Positions 33,839-43,775 are shown, counted from the stretch's first letter. The stretch: DNA of 64,000 bases from Hyphomicrobiales bacterium (GCA_900470285.1 UCAG01000010.1:62001-126000), one strand, 5' to 3'. Notes: generated by a model not told the origin, from the letters alone. Made by a program: numbers and translations.

Positions 33839-35011
33839 TTGTCCATTTTTGTTTCCCTTGCAAGTCAGATCGACCATTGGCAGTCACAAGGGCTGCTGGA
33901 TCAGGAAACCGCAGACAGGCTGCGTCTTGATGTTAAAACCCGCAAGAACGGCTTTGGTATTGGCGGTGTTCTCGCCGTACTTGGTGCATTATTGCTTGGC
34001 GCAGCGCTGATCCTGTTTGTTGCAGCCAATTGGGAAGTTATACCGCGTGTCTGGCGCGTGGCGCTGATCCTGTTTGTCATGTGGAGCGGTTATCTTGGCG
34101 GCGCATGGCTGCAAAGGCGCGGTGAAAGCGGGCAAAGCACATTGGCAGCGATTTTTGCACCGGCGCTCTATCTGCTCTCGGCAATTACCTATGGTGCCGG
34201 TATCGCGCTGATCGGACAGATGTATCATATGTCCGGTGATATGACGACGGCGGCGCTGGCATGGGGCGTTGGTGTGTTGATTGCTGCGGTGCTGCTGCGC
34301 GCGCCGATTTTGACCGCTGCGGCATTGGGTATCGGTGGCTTTTATCTGTCAACCGTGCTGAATGAGCTTGGCGGGCAGGTCAATCTGGTTGCATCTTATC
34401 GCTGGGTTATGCCGCTTTATATTCTCGCCTGTGTCGGAGCCATTATCTACACAAAAGCGGATAAGGCCATGCATTTGCTGGCCGCGCTGACACTGGCTTA
34501 TTTCCTCACTTTGTATTTTGATATTGAAAATCAGGCGATCCTGATCCTGATGATTGCTCTCGGTGCTATGCTGGTGATTTGTCAGGGGCGTTGGCCGGCC
34601 TTTGAACGTTACAGCTACGGATTTGGCTCGCAACTGGCCGGTTATGGTCTGGCCTCGTTGCTGATCGCGCTGTTTATCTTTCAGGTTGAGCATAAAGACC
34701 TGTTCAATAGTTATGAGGCCGGTGCCGATGCGGTCTATTCGCTGGCAGCGATTGCCATCTGTGTTTTTGCGCTGATTATTGCCGGTGAAAAAAGCGGACA
34801 ATTACGCTGGTTTGCCTATGCCGGTTTCTCGCTGCATGTGTTGTATCTGGCCACAGTGACAGTGGGGACAATGATCGGCACATCGGGTGTATTCCTTATC
34901 GGCGGTTTGTTGGTGATGGGCTTGGCCTATCTGGTTACCCGTATGGAAAAATATCTGCATGGCTCAACTGTTAAAGCGGTGTCCGTTCATGATGGGGAGC
35001 AGCAGCCATGA
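33839..35011 (+). CDS. DUF2157 polytopic membrane protein
   Basis: TTG 33839 follows AACAGGA at good spacing and gives 390 residues. The short soluble N-terminus (WQSQGLLDQETADRL) leads into a DUF2157 block with many hydrophobic helices (IGGVLAVLGALLLGAALILFVAANWE and on, about ten in all). The next gene, encoding a GDYxxLxY protein, overlaps its end by four bases (ATGA). DUF2157 and GDYxxLxY proteins are repeatedly neighbours in bacteria, suggesting a joint membrane complex of unknown function. Confidence 0.85.
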   Translation: MSIFVSLASQIDHWQSQGLLDQETADRLRLDVKTRKNGFGIGGVLAVLGALLLGAALILFVAANWEVIPRVWRVALILFVMWSGYLGGAWLQRRGESGQSTLAAIFAPALYLLSAITYGAGIALIGQMYHMSGDMTTAALAWGVGVLIAAVLLRAPILTAAALGIGGFYLSTVLNELGGQVNLVASYRWVMPLYILACVGAIIYTKADKAMHLLAALTLAYFLTLYFDIENQAILILMIALGAMLVICQGRWPAFERYSYGFGSQLAGYGLASLLIALFIFQVEHKDLFNSYEAGADAVYSLAAIAICVFALIIAGEKSGQLRWFAYAGFSLHVLYLATVTVGTMIGTSGVFLIGGLLVMGLAYLVTRMEKYLHGSTVKAVSVHDGEQQP

Positions 35012-35589
35012 GTTTTCTTAAAAAGCGCTGGCTTTATGTCGCTGCCATTATCGCGGCATTGTTGCAGTCAGGTGTGATGCTGGCAGGTGTTCAGCAGCGT
35101 ATCAGTATTTTGCGCAGCGGTTCGGAAGTGGTGCTTCGGACTTTGCCGGTTGATCCGCGTGATCTGATGCGCGGCGATTATGTTATTCTGAGCTATGAAA
35201 TTTCCCACCTGCCTGCTCGTATGATTAACGGTCAGCCGCAACGCAAAAGCGGCCTGAACTATATTTATGTGGTGCTGAAGAAACAGGCCGATGGTTTGTG
35301 GGAGGCGCAGCGGGCGCAATTTGATGTTCCGGATGCATTAAAGGACGGCGAAATCTTTTTGCGCGGAGAAGTCGAAGCGCCGTTCCAGTTCTATGATGAT
35401 AGTTCAACCCTTCCTGTTGTTTATGGAATTGAGCGCTATTATGTGCCGGAGGGCGAGGGGCTGGCAGTTGAAAATGCCCAGCGCGACAGCAGCGTTGATA
35501 TTGTTCTGTCAGTGAATGAAAAAGGTGTCGCGGCGATCCGCGCGCTCAGAATTGACGGCAAACAGGTTTTTGATGAACCGTTGTTCTGA
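35008..35589 (+). CDS. GDYxxLxY-domain membrane-anchored protein
   Basis: A 193-residue protein with an N-terminal signal-anchor (WLYVAAIIAALLQSGVMLAGV) and the family motif RDLMRGDYVILSYEIS at about residues 51-66. The rest is a beta-rich periplasmic domain with RYYVPEGEG. Translation is coupled to the DUF2157 gene through a four-base overlap. The biochemical role of the family is unknown; the pair is likely one functional unit. Confidence 0.87.
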   Translation: MSFLKKRWLYVAAIIAALLQSGVMLAGVQQRISILRSGSEVVLRTLPVDPRDLMRGDYVILSYEISHLPARMINGQPQRKSGLNYIYVVLKKQADGLWEAQRAQFDVPDALKDGEIFLRGEVEAPFQFYDDSSTLPVVYGIERYYVPEGEGLAVENAQRDSSVDIVLSVNEKGVAAIRALRIDGKQVFDEPLF

Positions 35590-35721
35590 GTAAGATTACA
35601 AAGGGAAATGATAAGATCTGTGTATGACAGTCTCTTATCAAAAATAATCTGTTTTTCCCCTTTGAAGCCGGAAAATTGAATGCTATAGAGCGGCGCACAT
35701 CAAAGCATACGTGCTTCGGTT

Positions 35722-35804
35722 GCGGATATGGCGAAATTGGTAGACGCACCAGATTTAGGTTCTGGCGGGAGACCGTGGGGGTTCGAGTCCCTCTATCCGC
35801 ACCA
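35722..35804 (+). tRNA. tRNA-Leu (anticodon UAG)
   Basis: Acceptor stem gcggata/tatccgc with discriminator A and encoded CCA (35801-35804). The D-arm gcgaaattggtagacgc, anticodon stem ccaga/tctgg with loop tttaggt (anticodon TAG), a short class II variable arm and T-loop ttcgagt are all recognisable. It reads CUA and possibly other CUN leucine codons. No integrase or attachment-site duplication is seen next to it. A protein-like frame on the opposite strand is the usual tRNA antisense artefact. Confidence 0.96.
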
Positions 35805-36099
35805 CTTTTATTCTCTTTGTTTTTTGTAAGTATTTGTAATTGCAGCATGTTTGAAGCTGTAATTTGGATCAAACTGCGTTTTTGGCCGGTTTTGTGATAC
35901 AGAGCGTGTTACAAATTGGGTTACAATGCAGTTTGAGATGTCCTCTTTTCTCATTGCCTGCTGATTATAGTCTCCGCAGCAAATATATCCTGCCGGATCG
36001 TGCTGAATTTCATCAATTCTAAAACTTTATGGCCGAAGTTTCCGCATAATATATTTATGCTGATGCAGTCTTATCAAAGCTTTAGAAAGGTTTGAGACT
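35805..36099. other. Spacer after tRNA-Leu
   Basis: AT-rich region of 295 bases between tRNA-Leu and the amidohydrolase gene. A T-rich tract just after the tRNA may end its transcript. I see no gene or mobile-element trace. Confidence 0.5.
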
Positions 36100-37566
36100 A
36101 TGGGAAACTATGGTGCGCGTTACGGGCAATATGCTCATGGGTTTGGATGCTTGTGCCATAGTCCGGCAATCACACAGCTGAATGAACGCATTGGTCGCGG
36201 ATTAAGCCGCCGTTCTGTCCTGAGCGGCCTTGCGGCTGTGATGGCGGGCGCCGTGGTTGCTGATCCGGTTCAGGCACTGGCTCAGACACCCGTTTCTGTC
36301 GCAGGCCAACCTGTTTTGCTGAAAAATCTGCGCATTTTCGACGGAAAATCCTCAAAGCTGCTTGAAGGGCATAATGTTCTGGTGAGCGGCGGAAAGATTA
36401 CGGATATTCTCAAGGCTTCAGAGAATGTTGCTGATGCGCAGGTGATTGATTGTGGCAACCGCGTGCTGATGCCGGGTCTGATTGATGCCCATTGGCATAG
36501 TATTCTGGCGGCTATTCCGCAAATGGTGGCGATGACATCTGATATTGCCTATGTGCATCTTGTTGCGGCGCAGGAAGCACAGCGCACGCTGATGCGTGGA
36601 TTTACGACAGTGCGTGATCTTGGCGGGCCTTCATTTGCGCTGAAACGTGCGATTGATGAAAAGCGCATTCCGGGGCCTCGTATTTATCCGTCCGGCGCGA
36701 TGGTGTCACAAACCTCCGGTCATGGCGATTTTCGCCAGCGCAGTGATATTCCCCGCCATAGTGCGAATGATCTGAGCCTTGCGGAATCGGCAGGTATTGC
36801 TGCGATTGCGGATGGTGAGGCCGAAGTGCTGCGTCGTGTGCGTGAACAGCTGATGCTGGGTGCCAGTCAGATCAAGATTATGGTCGGCGGTGGTGTGGCT
36901 TCAGCCTATGATCCGCTGGATTCACTGCAATTTACTGAAACTGAAATCCGTGCGGCTGTCATGGCTGCCAAAGACTGGGGCACTTATGTCTGTGCACATG
37001 TCTATACCTCCGCCGGTATTCAGCGGGCGCTGGCTTGCGGTGTGCAGTCAATTGAGCATGGTCAGCTGGCCGATGAGGAAACCGTCAAGCAAATGGCTGA
37101 TGCCGGTGCATGGTGGAGCATTCAGCCGTTTCTGGCGGATGAAGACGCCAATGTTTATGCCTCGCAGATACAGAGTGATCAGCAGAAACTGATTGCGGAA
37201 GGCACGATCCGTGCATTTGAACTGGGGCCTAAATATAATGTCAAAATGGCATGGGGGACGGATATCCTGTTTAATCCGAAAGGTACGGCCTCGCAGGGGC
37301 GTCAATTGACGAAACTGGCGCGCTGGTTTGACAATGGCGATGTGCTGAAAATGGCGACTGGCACCAATGCAGAACTGCTGGCAATGTCCGGAAATCGCAA
37401 TCCGTATGCTGGCGCTATCGGCGTGATTGAAAAGGGCGCAATGGCAGATATGCTGCTGATTGACGGTAATCCGCTGGAAGATATTTCTCTGATAGCTGAT
37501 CCGGATAAAAATATGAAGCTGATCATCAAAGATGGTGTAATTCATAAGAACACACTAGCTGCATGA
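36100..37566 (+). CDS. Tat-exported amidohydrolase family protein
   Basis: A 488-residue metal-dependent hydrolase. The N-terminus carries a twin-arginine signal (SRRSVLSGLAAVMAG, RR at 37-38; cleavage likely near residue 61, QALAQ). It then has the amidohydrolase elements PGLIDAHWHS (HxH metal site, about residues 125-134), an HV.TSAG.QRALACG region with further histidines, IEHGQL, and AWGTDILFNP with the final Asp. The closest class is the imidazolonepropionase/prolidase-like group (COG1228), which includes peptidases and lactamases; the substrate is unknown. Export would depend on TatABC, encoded at 17373-19190. Confidence 0.88.
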   Translation: MGNYGARYGQYAHGFGCLCHSPAITQLNERIGRGLSRRSVLSGLAAVMAGAVVADPVQALAQTPVSVAGQPVLLKNLRIFDGKSSKLLEGHNVLVSGGKITDILKASENVADAQVIDCGNRVLMPGLIDAHWHSILAAIPQMVAMTSDIAYVHLVAAQEAQRTLMRGFTTVRDLGGPSFALKRAIDEKRIPGPRIYPSGAMVSQTSGHGDFRQRSDIPRHSANDLSLAESAGIAAIADGEAEVLRRVREQLMLGASQIKIMVGGGVASAYDPLDSLQFTETEIRAAVMAAKDWGTYVCAHVYTSAGIQRALACGVQSIEHGQLADEETVKQMADAGAWWSIQPFLADEDANVYASQIQSDQQKLIAEGTIRAFELGPKYNVKMAWGTDILFNPKGTASQGRQLTKLARWFDNGDVLKMATGTNAELLAMSGNRNPYAGAIGVIEKGAMADMLLIDGNPLEDISLIADPDKNMKLIIKDGVIHKNTLAA

Positions 37567-37638
37567 GCTTTTGATGTGATGAAATATTTCTGCGGCCGGA
37601 TATTCCGGCCGTATTTGTATGAAGTTGAGGGAACTGGA

Positions 37639-38076
37639 ATGCGTACCGGTAAAATGAAACTGATCGCATCGGCTGTCACGATGATTGCGTTGTTTTCAGG
37701 CTCAGCTGCTCATGCCTTTACAGCAGGGGATTATTACCTGCCGGTTAGCGCAGAGGCTAAGGCCATTACCGGCGATATTCAGATTGATGATTTCAGTATT
37801 CGTTTTGAAGCCGGAGCGACGATGAAATTCGCTGAGCTGGTTGCAGAGACATTTGAAGTTGACGGGAAGGAGCTGCCTGCTTCCGTGTATCGTGTTGCTC
37901 AGCCTGCTGATCCGGCCTTGAAGGACGGACAGCACTTATGCGGTAATGGTGACGTCTCTTACATTGTCTATTGGATGGCGGTGCCGGAGCAGGTCACGAT
38001 CGGCGTTTTTACCGGCGATAAAGCACCCCGCAATGATACGGAAAGTTGCAAGGCATATATCTACAAGAACCGTTGA
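37639..38076 (+). CDS. Hypothetical periplasmic protein
   Basis: ATG 37639, with GAGGGAACTGGA ahead of it, begins a 145-residue secreted protein. The signal peptide ends near residue 27 (GSAAHA). The mature part is small and beta-rich (YYLPVSAEAK; FSIRFEAGATMKFAELV) with two cysteines that could form a disulfide (LCGNGDVSYIVYW; ESCKAYIY). I do not recognise the family. It lies 72 bases after the amidohydrolase in the same direction and could share its transcript. Confidence 0.7.
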   Translation: MRTGKMKLIASAVTMIALFSGSAAHAFTAGDYYLPVSAEAKAITGDIQIDDFSIRFEAGATMKFAELVAETFEVDGKELPASVYRVAQPADPALKDGQHLCGNGDVSYIVYWMAVPEQVTIGVFTGDKAPRNDTESCKAYIYKNR

Positions 38077-38092
38077 GGTTGCATGATCACGT

Positions 38093-38127
38093 ATCAAAGC
38101 CGCTCCGACTATCGGAGCGGCTTTGAT
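38093..38127. terminator. Long hairpin between convergent genes
   Basis: Arms atcaaagccgctccga (38093-38108) and tcggagcggctttgat (38112-38127) are perfectly complementary with loop cta. There is no long T-run on either side, but the position between converging genes suggests transcription ending or mRNA 3' protection in both directions. Confidence 0.6.
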
Positions 38128-38147
38128 GTTGGCAACAATCAGCTGTC

Positions 38148-38645
38148 TTACAGCTTGCTTTCCAGCAGTGTGGTTAGCGCTTTTGTACGCGGCTCGATAT
38201 CACCGGTATTGGAGAAAGGCTTCCAGTTGATTGTCAGCTTGCCGTCTTCAAAAGTCAGGCCGTCAGCATAGTTTGATGCCGGAGCGGTTTTCTCGTCATA
38301 GAGAATGACAACGGATTTGAGCTTCTCTTTCAGGGCTGTTTTGCCCATATCATCCGCTGCAATGGCTTTGAATGAGCGGATAACCGGCTCAATCACCGTA
38401 TTTTGCAAATAATCCGGATTGGCATAGGAATCCGCATAGCCCGGCAAAGCGAGGCTGTTGAGGTTCAGTTCAATCGCAACCGGAAAGCCTGCTACATCCT
38501 GAATGGATTTTTCATATTGCGGCCAGACATCTTTGGCATAGGCTGCAATGGCGCGGCGTTCCGCAAGACCTGCTTCCTGTGCATGGGAAACGACAGGTGC
38601 AAGCGGCAAAAGCAGTGATAACAAAGCAATCAAACGAAATTTCAT
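38148..38645 (-). CDS. Hypothetical secreted protein
   Basis: ATG 38645 gives 165 residues with a clear signal peptide (LIALLSLLLPLAPVVSHA, cleavage near residue 23). The mature protein is mostly helical by composition and lacks cysteines. Notable stretches are AYAKDVWPQYEKSIQ and KLKSVVILYDEKTAP. I do not recognise a domain. It converges on the preceding secreted protein and shares the hairpin at 38093 with it. Start chosen because the signal peptide begins here; the frame extends eight codons upstream. Confidence 0.7.
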   Translation of the reverse strand: MKFRLIALLSLLLPLAPVVSHAQEAGLAERRAIAAYAKDVWPQYEKSIQDVAGFPVAIELNLNSLALPGYADSYANPDYLQNTVIEPVIRSFKAIAADDMGKTALKEKLKSVVILYDEKTAPASNYADGLTFEDGKLTINWKPFSNTGDIEPRTKALTTLLESKL

Positions 38646-39320
38646 TCTGTAATCCTTGAAACAGAGCATAAAGCAGGGCCTGTATCAGAAGTGTCTTTCC
38701 CGTAAAAGGGCCGGTTTTTAGCAGCCGGATCAGCTATTTATTATTACAGATCGGGGAATGGCCGCTGTGATGTGCCCGCAGGAGCGTGTCATATTTGATT
38801 GTATCCATTGCGGCCGCTCTGTCTCTTTGTTTTACGTATGTCGTTATCGGAAAACCGGTGCCCGCTTTTCTGCGGCATGGTTTTGCCGGTTTTATCCTGA
38901 AACGGCAGCAATGAAGGAGATCAGGCTGATAAAATCCGATGGATTGCAGGGTGAACATTCAATCGCATCTTGTATTTTGCGGGCGCTGATTGTAATGGGT
39001 TTGCGATAAATGGGATTCTGGCGCAATGCTGTCACACGGGCTCTGTTACGAAATGTGACTTTATGCCGGTGAATGAGCAGATATTGTGCAGGAAATTCAA
39101 TAGCAGAAATCAGGTATGGCTGCTTAAAATCCGTACCATTTATATGTAGAGTCACTGTCATAATCCGACAGGCTTTATATCCGTTCCGGGATGTCTCATA
39201 GCCTTTGCGCATATTTGTGCGCGGTATGTGACAAACAGAAAAACAAGAAATTTCGCTAGCCACGGCGGCTACGGTCATGTGGCCGGTCATGCGAAACGAA
39301 GACAAAGTGAAGGTTTTGAC
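38646..39320. other. 675-base spacer upstream of trigger factor
   Basis: Contains a partial repeat (38805-38883: gccgctctgtctctttgtt ... aaaaccggtgcccgctttt), matching the element at 29727-29830, and a small hairpin gcgcatatttgtgcgc (about 39207-39222) in the probable tig leader. Frames seen on either strand overlap tig antisense or the repeat and are not supported. Confidence 0.5.
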
Positions 39321-40736
39321 ATGCAGGTTACCGAAACGCTCAATGAAGGGCTGAAGCGCGAGATCAAAGTCGTGGTTCCGGCACAGGATCTTGAAGCAAA
39401 GCTTGCTGAGCGCCTCGAAACCGCTCGCGGTCGCGCTAAGATCGATGGTTTCCGTCCTGGTAAAGTCCCTGCAGCACATCTGCGTAAGATGTACGGCAAG
39501 TCTTTCATGGCTGAAATCGTGAATGAAATTCTGAACGATTCAACCCGTTCGATCCTTGCTGACCGCAACGAAAAAGCTGCAACCCAGCCTGAAGTTGCAA
39601 TGAGCGAAGACGAAGCAGAAGCTGAAAAGGTTCTGGCCGGTAAAGCTGATTTCGAATTCACCATGAATTACGAAGTTCTGCCGGCAATCGAAATCAAAGA
39701 CGTTTCCGGTCTCAAAGTGACCCGTGAAGTTGTTGATATTTCGGACGAAGAAGTTGAAGAGCAGGTTAAGAAGATTGCTTCTTCCGCTCGTACTTTCGAA
39801 GCGAAAAAAGGCAAAGCTGAAGACGGCGACCGCGTTACTATGGATTACCTTGGTAAGCTCGGTGATGAACCGTTTGAAGGTGGCGCAGATCAGGATGCAC
39901 AGCTGGTTCTCGGTTCCGGTCAGTTCATTCCGGGCTTTGAAGATCAGCTGATCGGTGTAAAAGCTGGTGATGAAAAGCAGATCAAAGTTACTTTCCCTGA
40001 AAATTACGGCGCTGCTCATCTGGCCGGTAAAGAAGCAACCTTCGACATTACTGTGAAGGAAGTTGCTAAAGCTGCTGAGCTGGAACTGAACGACGAAGTT
40101 GCTAAGAAGCTGGGCATTGAAAGCCTTGATCGTCTGCGCACTGTTGTTCGTGAACAGATCGAAGGTCAGTACGGCCAGATCACCCGCCAGAAAGTTAAGC
40201 GTCAGATCCTCGACGGTCTGGATGCAGAATATCAGTTCGAAACACCAGAGCGTCTGGTCAATGCTGAGTTCAACAACATCTGGCAGCAGATCAATTTCGA
40301 CCTGCAGCAGGCTGGCAAGACTTTTGAAGACGAAGAAACCACTGAAGAAGCTGCACGCGAAGAATATCGCAAGCTGGCTGAACGCCGTGTGCGCCTTGGT
40401 CTGGTTCTCTCCGAAATCGGCGAAAAAGCCGGTGTAGAAGTAACCGAAGAAGAACTGCAGCGCGCTGTTTACGATCAGGTTCGCCGCTACCCGGGTCAGG
40501 AACAGCAGGTTTATGAATTCCTGCGTAAAACTCCTGATGCAGTTGCTAACCTGCGCGCACCAATCTTTGAAGAAAAGGTTGTTGATCACCTGCTCGGCAC
40601 AATCTCCGTCACCGATAAAAAAGTGACTAAAGAAGAGCTGACAGCTGACGAAGAAGGCGCAGAAGAAGCAAAGCCAGCTAAAAAAGCTGCTCCAAAGAAA
40701 AAAGCAGCTAAAAAAGCTGACGATGCAGCTGAATAA
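39321..40736 (+). CDS. tig: Trigger factor
   Basis: Ribosome-bound chaperone and peptidyl-prolyl isomerase that meets nascent chains. The 471-residue product has the N-terminal ribosome-binding domain with the signature [16 protein letters not shown] (about residues 45-60), the FKBP-type domain (about 150-245, with [14 protein letters not shown] and FIPGFEDQL), and a helical C-terminal chaperone domain. A Lys/Ala-rich tail ([15 protein letters not shown]) is typical of alphaproteobacteria. ATG 39321 has GAAGG upstream; a longer frame of 31 codons lacks support. Its codon choice looks more biased than its neighbours, fitting high expression. Confidence 0.97.
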   Translation: MQVTETLNEGLKREIKVVVPAQDLEAKLAERLETARGRAKIDGFRPGKVPAAHLRKMYGKSFMAEIVNEILNDSTRSILADRNEKAATQPEVAMSEDEAEAEKVLAGKADFEFTMNYEVLPAIEIKDVSGLKVTREVVDISDEEVEEQVKKIASSARTFEAKKGKAEDGDRVTMDYLGKLGDEPFEGGADQDAQLVLGSGQFIPGFEDQLIGVKAGDEKQIKVTFPENYGAAHLAGKEATFDITVKEVAKAAELELNDEVAKKLGIESLDRLRTVVREQIEGQYGQITRQKVKRQILDGLDAEYQFETPERLVNAEFNNIWQQINFDLQQAGKTFEDEETTEEAAREEYRKLAERRVRLGLVLSEIGEKAGVEVTEEELQRAVYDQVRRYPGQEQQVYEFLRKTPDAVANLRAPIFEEKVVDHLLGTISVTDKKVTKEELTADEEGAEEAKPAKKAAPKKKAAKKADDAAE

Positions 40737-40758
40737 TCAGACCGCATAAAGTTGCGAG

Positions 40759-40790
40759 AAAGCCGCGTTGCAAAACGCGGCTTTTTTGTT
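40759..40790 (+). terminator. Intrinsic terminator of tig
   Basis: Arms aaagccgcgtt (40759-40769) and aacgcggcttt (40774-40784), then a T-run. It lies inside the upstream extension of the next open frame, which argues that that frame starts later. Confidence 0.88.
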
Positions 40791-40802
40791 GGGCTGTCAG
40801 TG

Positions 40803-41309
40803 ATGGCTTTACTGCTGGTCGTGTTTCGCTATTGTGATGCGATGCAACCAAGACCTTATTATCATTTATGTAAATCACTGAGCGACGAGCTGCCGCAACC
40901 TGTCTGGTCAAAGAATGTGATTTTATCCGCCTTTCGGCCGGATATGATTGCAGAACTCCATGCTTTGCTGACAGCCTCCTATGAAGCTGTTGGTAATACA
41001 GTGCCGCCATTACGTGACTGGTGGCAGGCATTGTCTGCGGATGAGGAATATGATGCTGGTCTGATTTTTCCGGTGACAGATACCCAAGGACAACTCATTG
41101 CTTTTGCGCAATGCTGGAGTAGCGGCTTTATCAAGGATATTGTCGTGCATCCCGACTGGCGCAGACAGGGCATCGGTGAAGCTTTATTGCTACATTGTTT
41201 TCAGGTTTTCCAATTGCGCGGTGCGGAGAATGTTTGTCTCAAAGTAGAGAGTAATAACCCCTTTGGAGCAGAGCGGCTCTACCGCCGGCTTGGTATGGCG
41301 GATGTATGA
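40803..41309 (+). CDS. GNAT family N-acetyltransferase
   Basis: A GNAT-fold acetyltransferase with the acetyl-CoA binding loop VHPDWRRQGIGEALL (about 115-130 from this start) and the following ENVCLKVESNN and ERLYRRLGM blocks. Start is uncertain. The frame opens at 40752, but those codons form the tig terminator. ATG 40803 and ATG 40842 are both possible, and neither has a good ribosome site; 40842 would give a protein starting nearer the conserved region. Substrate is unknown. It stands between tig and gatB and seems to be a single gene. Confidence 0.78.
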   Translation: MALLLVVFRYCDAMQPRPYYHLCKSLSDELPQPVWSKNVILSAFRPDMIAELHALLTASYEAVGNTVPPLRDWWQALSADEEYDAGLIFPVTDTQGQLIAFAQCWSSGFIKDIVVHPDWRRQGIGEALLLHCFQVFQLRGAENVCLKVESNNPFGAERLYRRLGMADV

Positions 41310-41556
41310 CCGTGCTGTGAGGTCATTTATCTTTACAAGCCCATGCTTTGTTACGGGAATTTGTACTTTTTCCGTCAATGCAGGGTGCACTGTTGCACCA
41401 TAATGTTTATAGTCCGCGCCATGATCGTTTATTGATGCTGAAACAGTGCTGTTGTGATGCACAGAGCACTTGCCAGTCAGGCCGGTTTGTTTTAGCCAGA
41501 AGCATGAGAAAACGGCGGAGTTTAGCTCGCGCCGCAAAACAGAGATTTAAGAGCCC

Positions 41557-43056
41557 ATGTCCCTTATCGATACACGCACGCCAGACCCGAAACGCCTGAT
41601 CTCCGGTGCCACCGGTGACTGGGAAATCGTGATCGGGATGGAAGTTCATGCGCAGGTGACTTCCAATTCCAAATTGTTTTCCGGTGCTTCCACCGAGTTC
41701 GGTGCCGAGCCAAATGCCAATGTTTCGCTGGTGGATGCTGCGATGCCGGGTATGCTGCCGGTTATCAATGCGGAATGTGTGGCGCAGGCCATTCGTACCG
41801 GTCTCGGGCTGAAAGCGCAGATTAATCTGAAGTCGGTTTTTGACCGCAAAAACTATTTCTATCCGGATCTGCCGCAGGGTTATCAGATTTCTCAGTTCAA
41901 GCAGCCGATCGTGGGTGAGGGCACTGTGACTGTGTCTGTCGGCCCTGATTCCAAAGGCCAGTTTGAAGATGTTGAAGTTGGTATTGAGCGTGTGCATCTG
42001 GAACAGGATGCCGGTAAATCCCTGCACGATCAGCATCCGAGCATGTCCTATGTCGATCTGAACCGTTCCGGTGTGGCGCTGATGGAAATCGTTTCCAAGC
42101 CGGATATCCGCTCATCGGATGAAGCACGCGCTTATATGACTAAGCTACGCAGCATTTTGCGTTATCTTGGTACCTGTGACGGTAATATGGATCAGGGCTC
42201 AATGCGCGCAGATGTGAACGTTTCTGTGCGTCGTCCTGGCGGTGAATTCGGCACCCGTTGCGAAATCAAGAACATGAACTCGATCCGCTTCATTGGCCAG
42301 GCGATTGAATATGAAGCGCGCCGCCAGATCGGTATTCTCGAAGATGGTGGTTCGATTGATCAGGAAACCCGTCTTTATGATCCGGTAAAAGGTGAAACCC
42401 GCTCGATGCGCTCCAAAGAAGAAGCGCATGATTATCGCTATTTCCCTGATCCTGATCTGCTGCCGCTGGAATTCACACAGGCTTATGTGGATGAATTGGC
42501 ATCAGTTCTGCCGGAACTGCCGGATGACAAGAAAACCCGTCTGGTTGAAACCATGGGTCTGTCTGTCTATGACGCATCCATTCTGATCACTGAAAAAGCC
42601 ATTGCTGACTATTTCGAATCGGTTGCAGAAGGCCGTGACGGTAAAGTTGCTGCAAACTGGGTCATCAATGATCTGCTCGGCGCTTTGAACAAGGCCGGTA
42701 AAGATATTGAAGATGCTCCGGTTTCTCCGGAACAGCTGGGCGCTATTCTTGATCTGATCAAGGAAGGCACAATCTCCGGTAAAATCGCAAAAGACCTGTT
42801 TGAAATCGTCTGGAACGAGGGCGGTGATCCGAAAGAGATCGTCGAATCCCGCGGCATGAAGCAGGTGACTGATACCGGCGCGATTGAAAAGGCCGTTGAT
42901 GAAATCATCGCTGCTAACCCTGAAAAAGTGGCTCAGGCAAAAGAAAAGCCGACACTGGCGGGTTGGTTTGTTGGTCAGGTGATGAAGTCAACCGGCGGTA
43001 AAGCTAATCCGCAGGCTGTGAATGATCTGGTTAAAGCGAAACTGGGCATCGAATAA
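41557..43056 (+). CDS. gatB: Aspartyl/glutamyl-tRNA amidotransferase subunit B
   Basis: GatB converts misacylated Glu-tRNA-Gln and Asp-tRNA-Asn, as part of GatCAB, using ammonia made by GatA. The 499-residue protein has the catalytic cradle signatures [29 protein letters not shown] and [14 protein letters not shown]. It also has the C-terminal YqeY/tail domain (about 350-499) ending in the expected [13 protein letters not shown]. Start ATG 41557 opens the conserved part. Its stop overlaps the next start by one base (TAATG). gatA and gatC are not in the window. Confidence 0.97.
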   Translation: MSLIDTRTPDPKRLISGATGDWEIVIGMEVHAQVTSNSKLFSGASTEFGAEPNANVSLVDAAMPGMLPVINAECVAQAIRTGLGLKAQINLKSVFDRKNYFYPDLPQGYQISQFKQPIVGEGTVTVSVGPDSKGQFEDVEVGIERVHLEQDAGKSLHDQHPSMSYVDLNRSGVALMEIVSKPDIRSSDEARAYMTKLRSILRYLGTCDGNMDQGSMRADVNVSVRRPGGEFGTRCEIKNMNSIRFIGQAIEYEARRQIGILEDGGSIDQETRLYDPVKGETRSMRSKEEAHDYRYFPDPDLLPLEFTQAYVDELASVLPELPDDKKTRLVETMGLSVYDASILITEKAIADYFESVAEGRDGKVAANWVINDLLGALNKAGKDIEDAPVSPEQLGAILDLIKEGTISGKIAKDLFEIVWNEGGDPKEIVESRGMKQVTDTGAIEKAVDEIIAANPEKVAQAKEKPTLAGWFVGQVMKSTGGKANPQAVNDLVKAKLGIE

Positions 43057-43559
43057 TGTGGCTGCGCTCTGCAAATAAGGATGATCTGAAGGCCGTGCAT
43101 CAGTTGCTGGTCAAAACCTGGCACGCCACATTTGATGATGTGCTGGGTATTGAGACCGTCAATAAGGTGACAGGTGAATATCATTCTGTTGCTGCGCTGA
43201 CACGCAATCTGGCCAAGCCTTATTCGGAGTTTGTTGTGGCGGATGACGGCGAGGGCAACCTCGTCGGCATGGCTTATGCCAGCCAGAGCAAAGACGGTAT
43301 TGCGGAGCTGCACCAGCTTTATGTCGACCCTGAGCAGCAGGTTCAGGGTATCGGCACCATGTTGCTAGCGGAGATTGAAATGGCTTTTCCTGATGTGGAG
43401 AAGCTTGCTCTCGAAGTGATTGCTAAGAATCAAAAAGCTCTGGACTTCTACACCCGCAAAGGTTTTGAAAAGACCGGCGAGACAAATGACTGGGGTACGC
43501 TCAATCTGGATATTCCGGTTATTAAAATGGAAAAGTCTCTGACAGGCTGGTCTATGTAA
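43056..43559 (+). CDS. GNAT family N-acetyltransferase coupled to gatB
   Basis: A 167-residue GNAT enzyme with LHQLYVDPEQQVQGIGTMLLAE (acetyl-CoA loop, about residues 85-110), then LEVIAKNQKALDFYTRKGFEKTGE, the standard end of the fold. It begins within the gatB stop codon, so the two are translationally coupled; the same pairing is seen in Brucella-type genomes. The substrate is unknown. Alternative names such as RimI-like would be guesses. Confidence 0.88.
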   Translation: MWLRSANKDDLKAVHQLLVKTWHATFDDVLGIETVNKVTGEYHSVAALTRNLAKPYSEFVVADDGEGNLVGMAYASQSKDGIAELHQLYVDPEQQVQGIGTMLLAEIEMAFPDVEKLALEVIAKNQKALDFYTRKGFEKTGETNDWGTLNLDIPVIKMEKSLTGWSM

Positions 43560-43613
43560 CCGGAGCATCCCGCATTTTAATTGTGCCTGTTGCGCCCGTA
43601 CAAAGTTTTATGA

Positions 43614-43654
43614 GTTAAGTGTTCTCTGGTGTTAAATGGCGCCACTTAACTGCG
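43614..43654. repeat. Inverted repeat agttaagtg/cacttaact
   Basis: Nine-base perfect arms at 43614-43622 and 43646-43654, 23 bases apart, in the promoter region of the NDUFA12-like gene. A TTGACC at about 43677 could be the -35 of that gene. Possible operator; no regulator can be named. Confidence 0.35.
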
Positions 43655-43775
43655 AAATGCTGAAAACAGCGGCAACTTGACCCTTGCGACACGCCTCAGA
43701 TAAGGGCATAAGCAGGGAATAATCTGCATGATCCTGCGCCTTTATGGTCAGGATAGTTCAGGATCCGGAAGTGCT

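Noticed and set aside
35546-35872. Frame on the minus strand across tRNA-Leu (contains RGTRTPTVSRQN)
   Set aside because: This is the well-known false protein read from the antisense of a tRNA-Leu gene.
35722-36099. Genomic island at tRNA-Leu
   Set aside because: No integrase, no duplicated tRNA 3' end, and downstream genes look native.
38758-39009. 83-codon plus frame in the spacer before tig
   Set aside because: Its first half is translated from a dispersed repeat and the rest lacks any similarity.
39540-40589. A 349-codon frame antisense to trigger factor
   Set aside because: Phe/Ser-rich product is the mirror of a codon-biased Lys/Glu-rich gene; tig is unambiguous.
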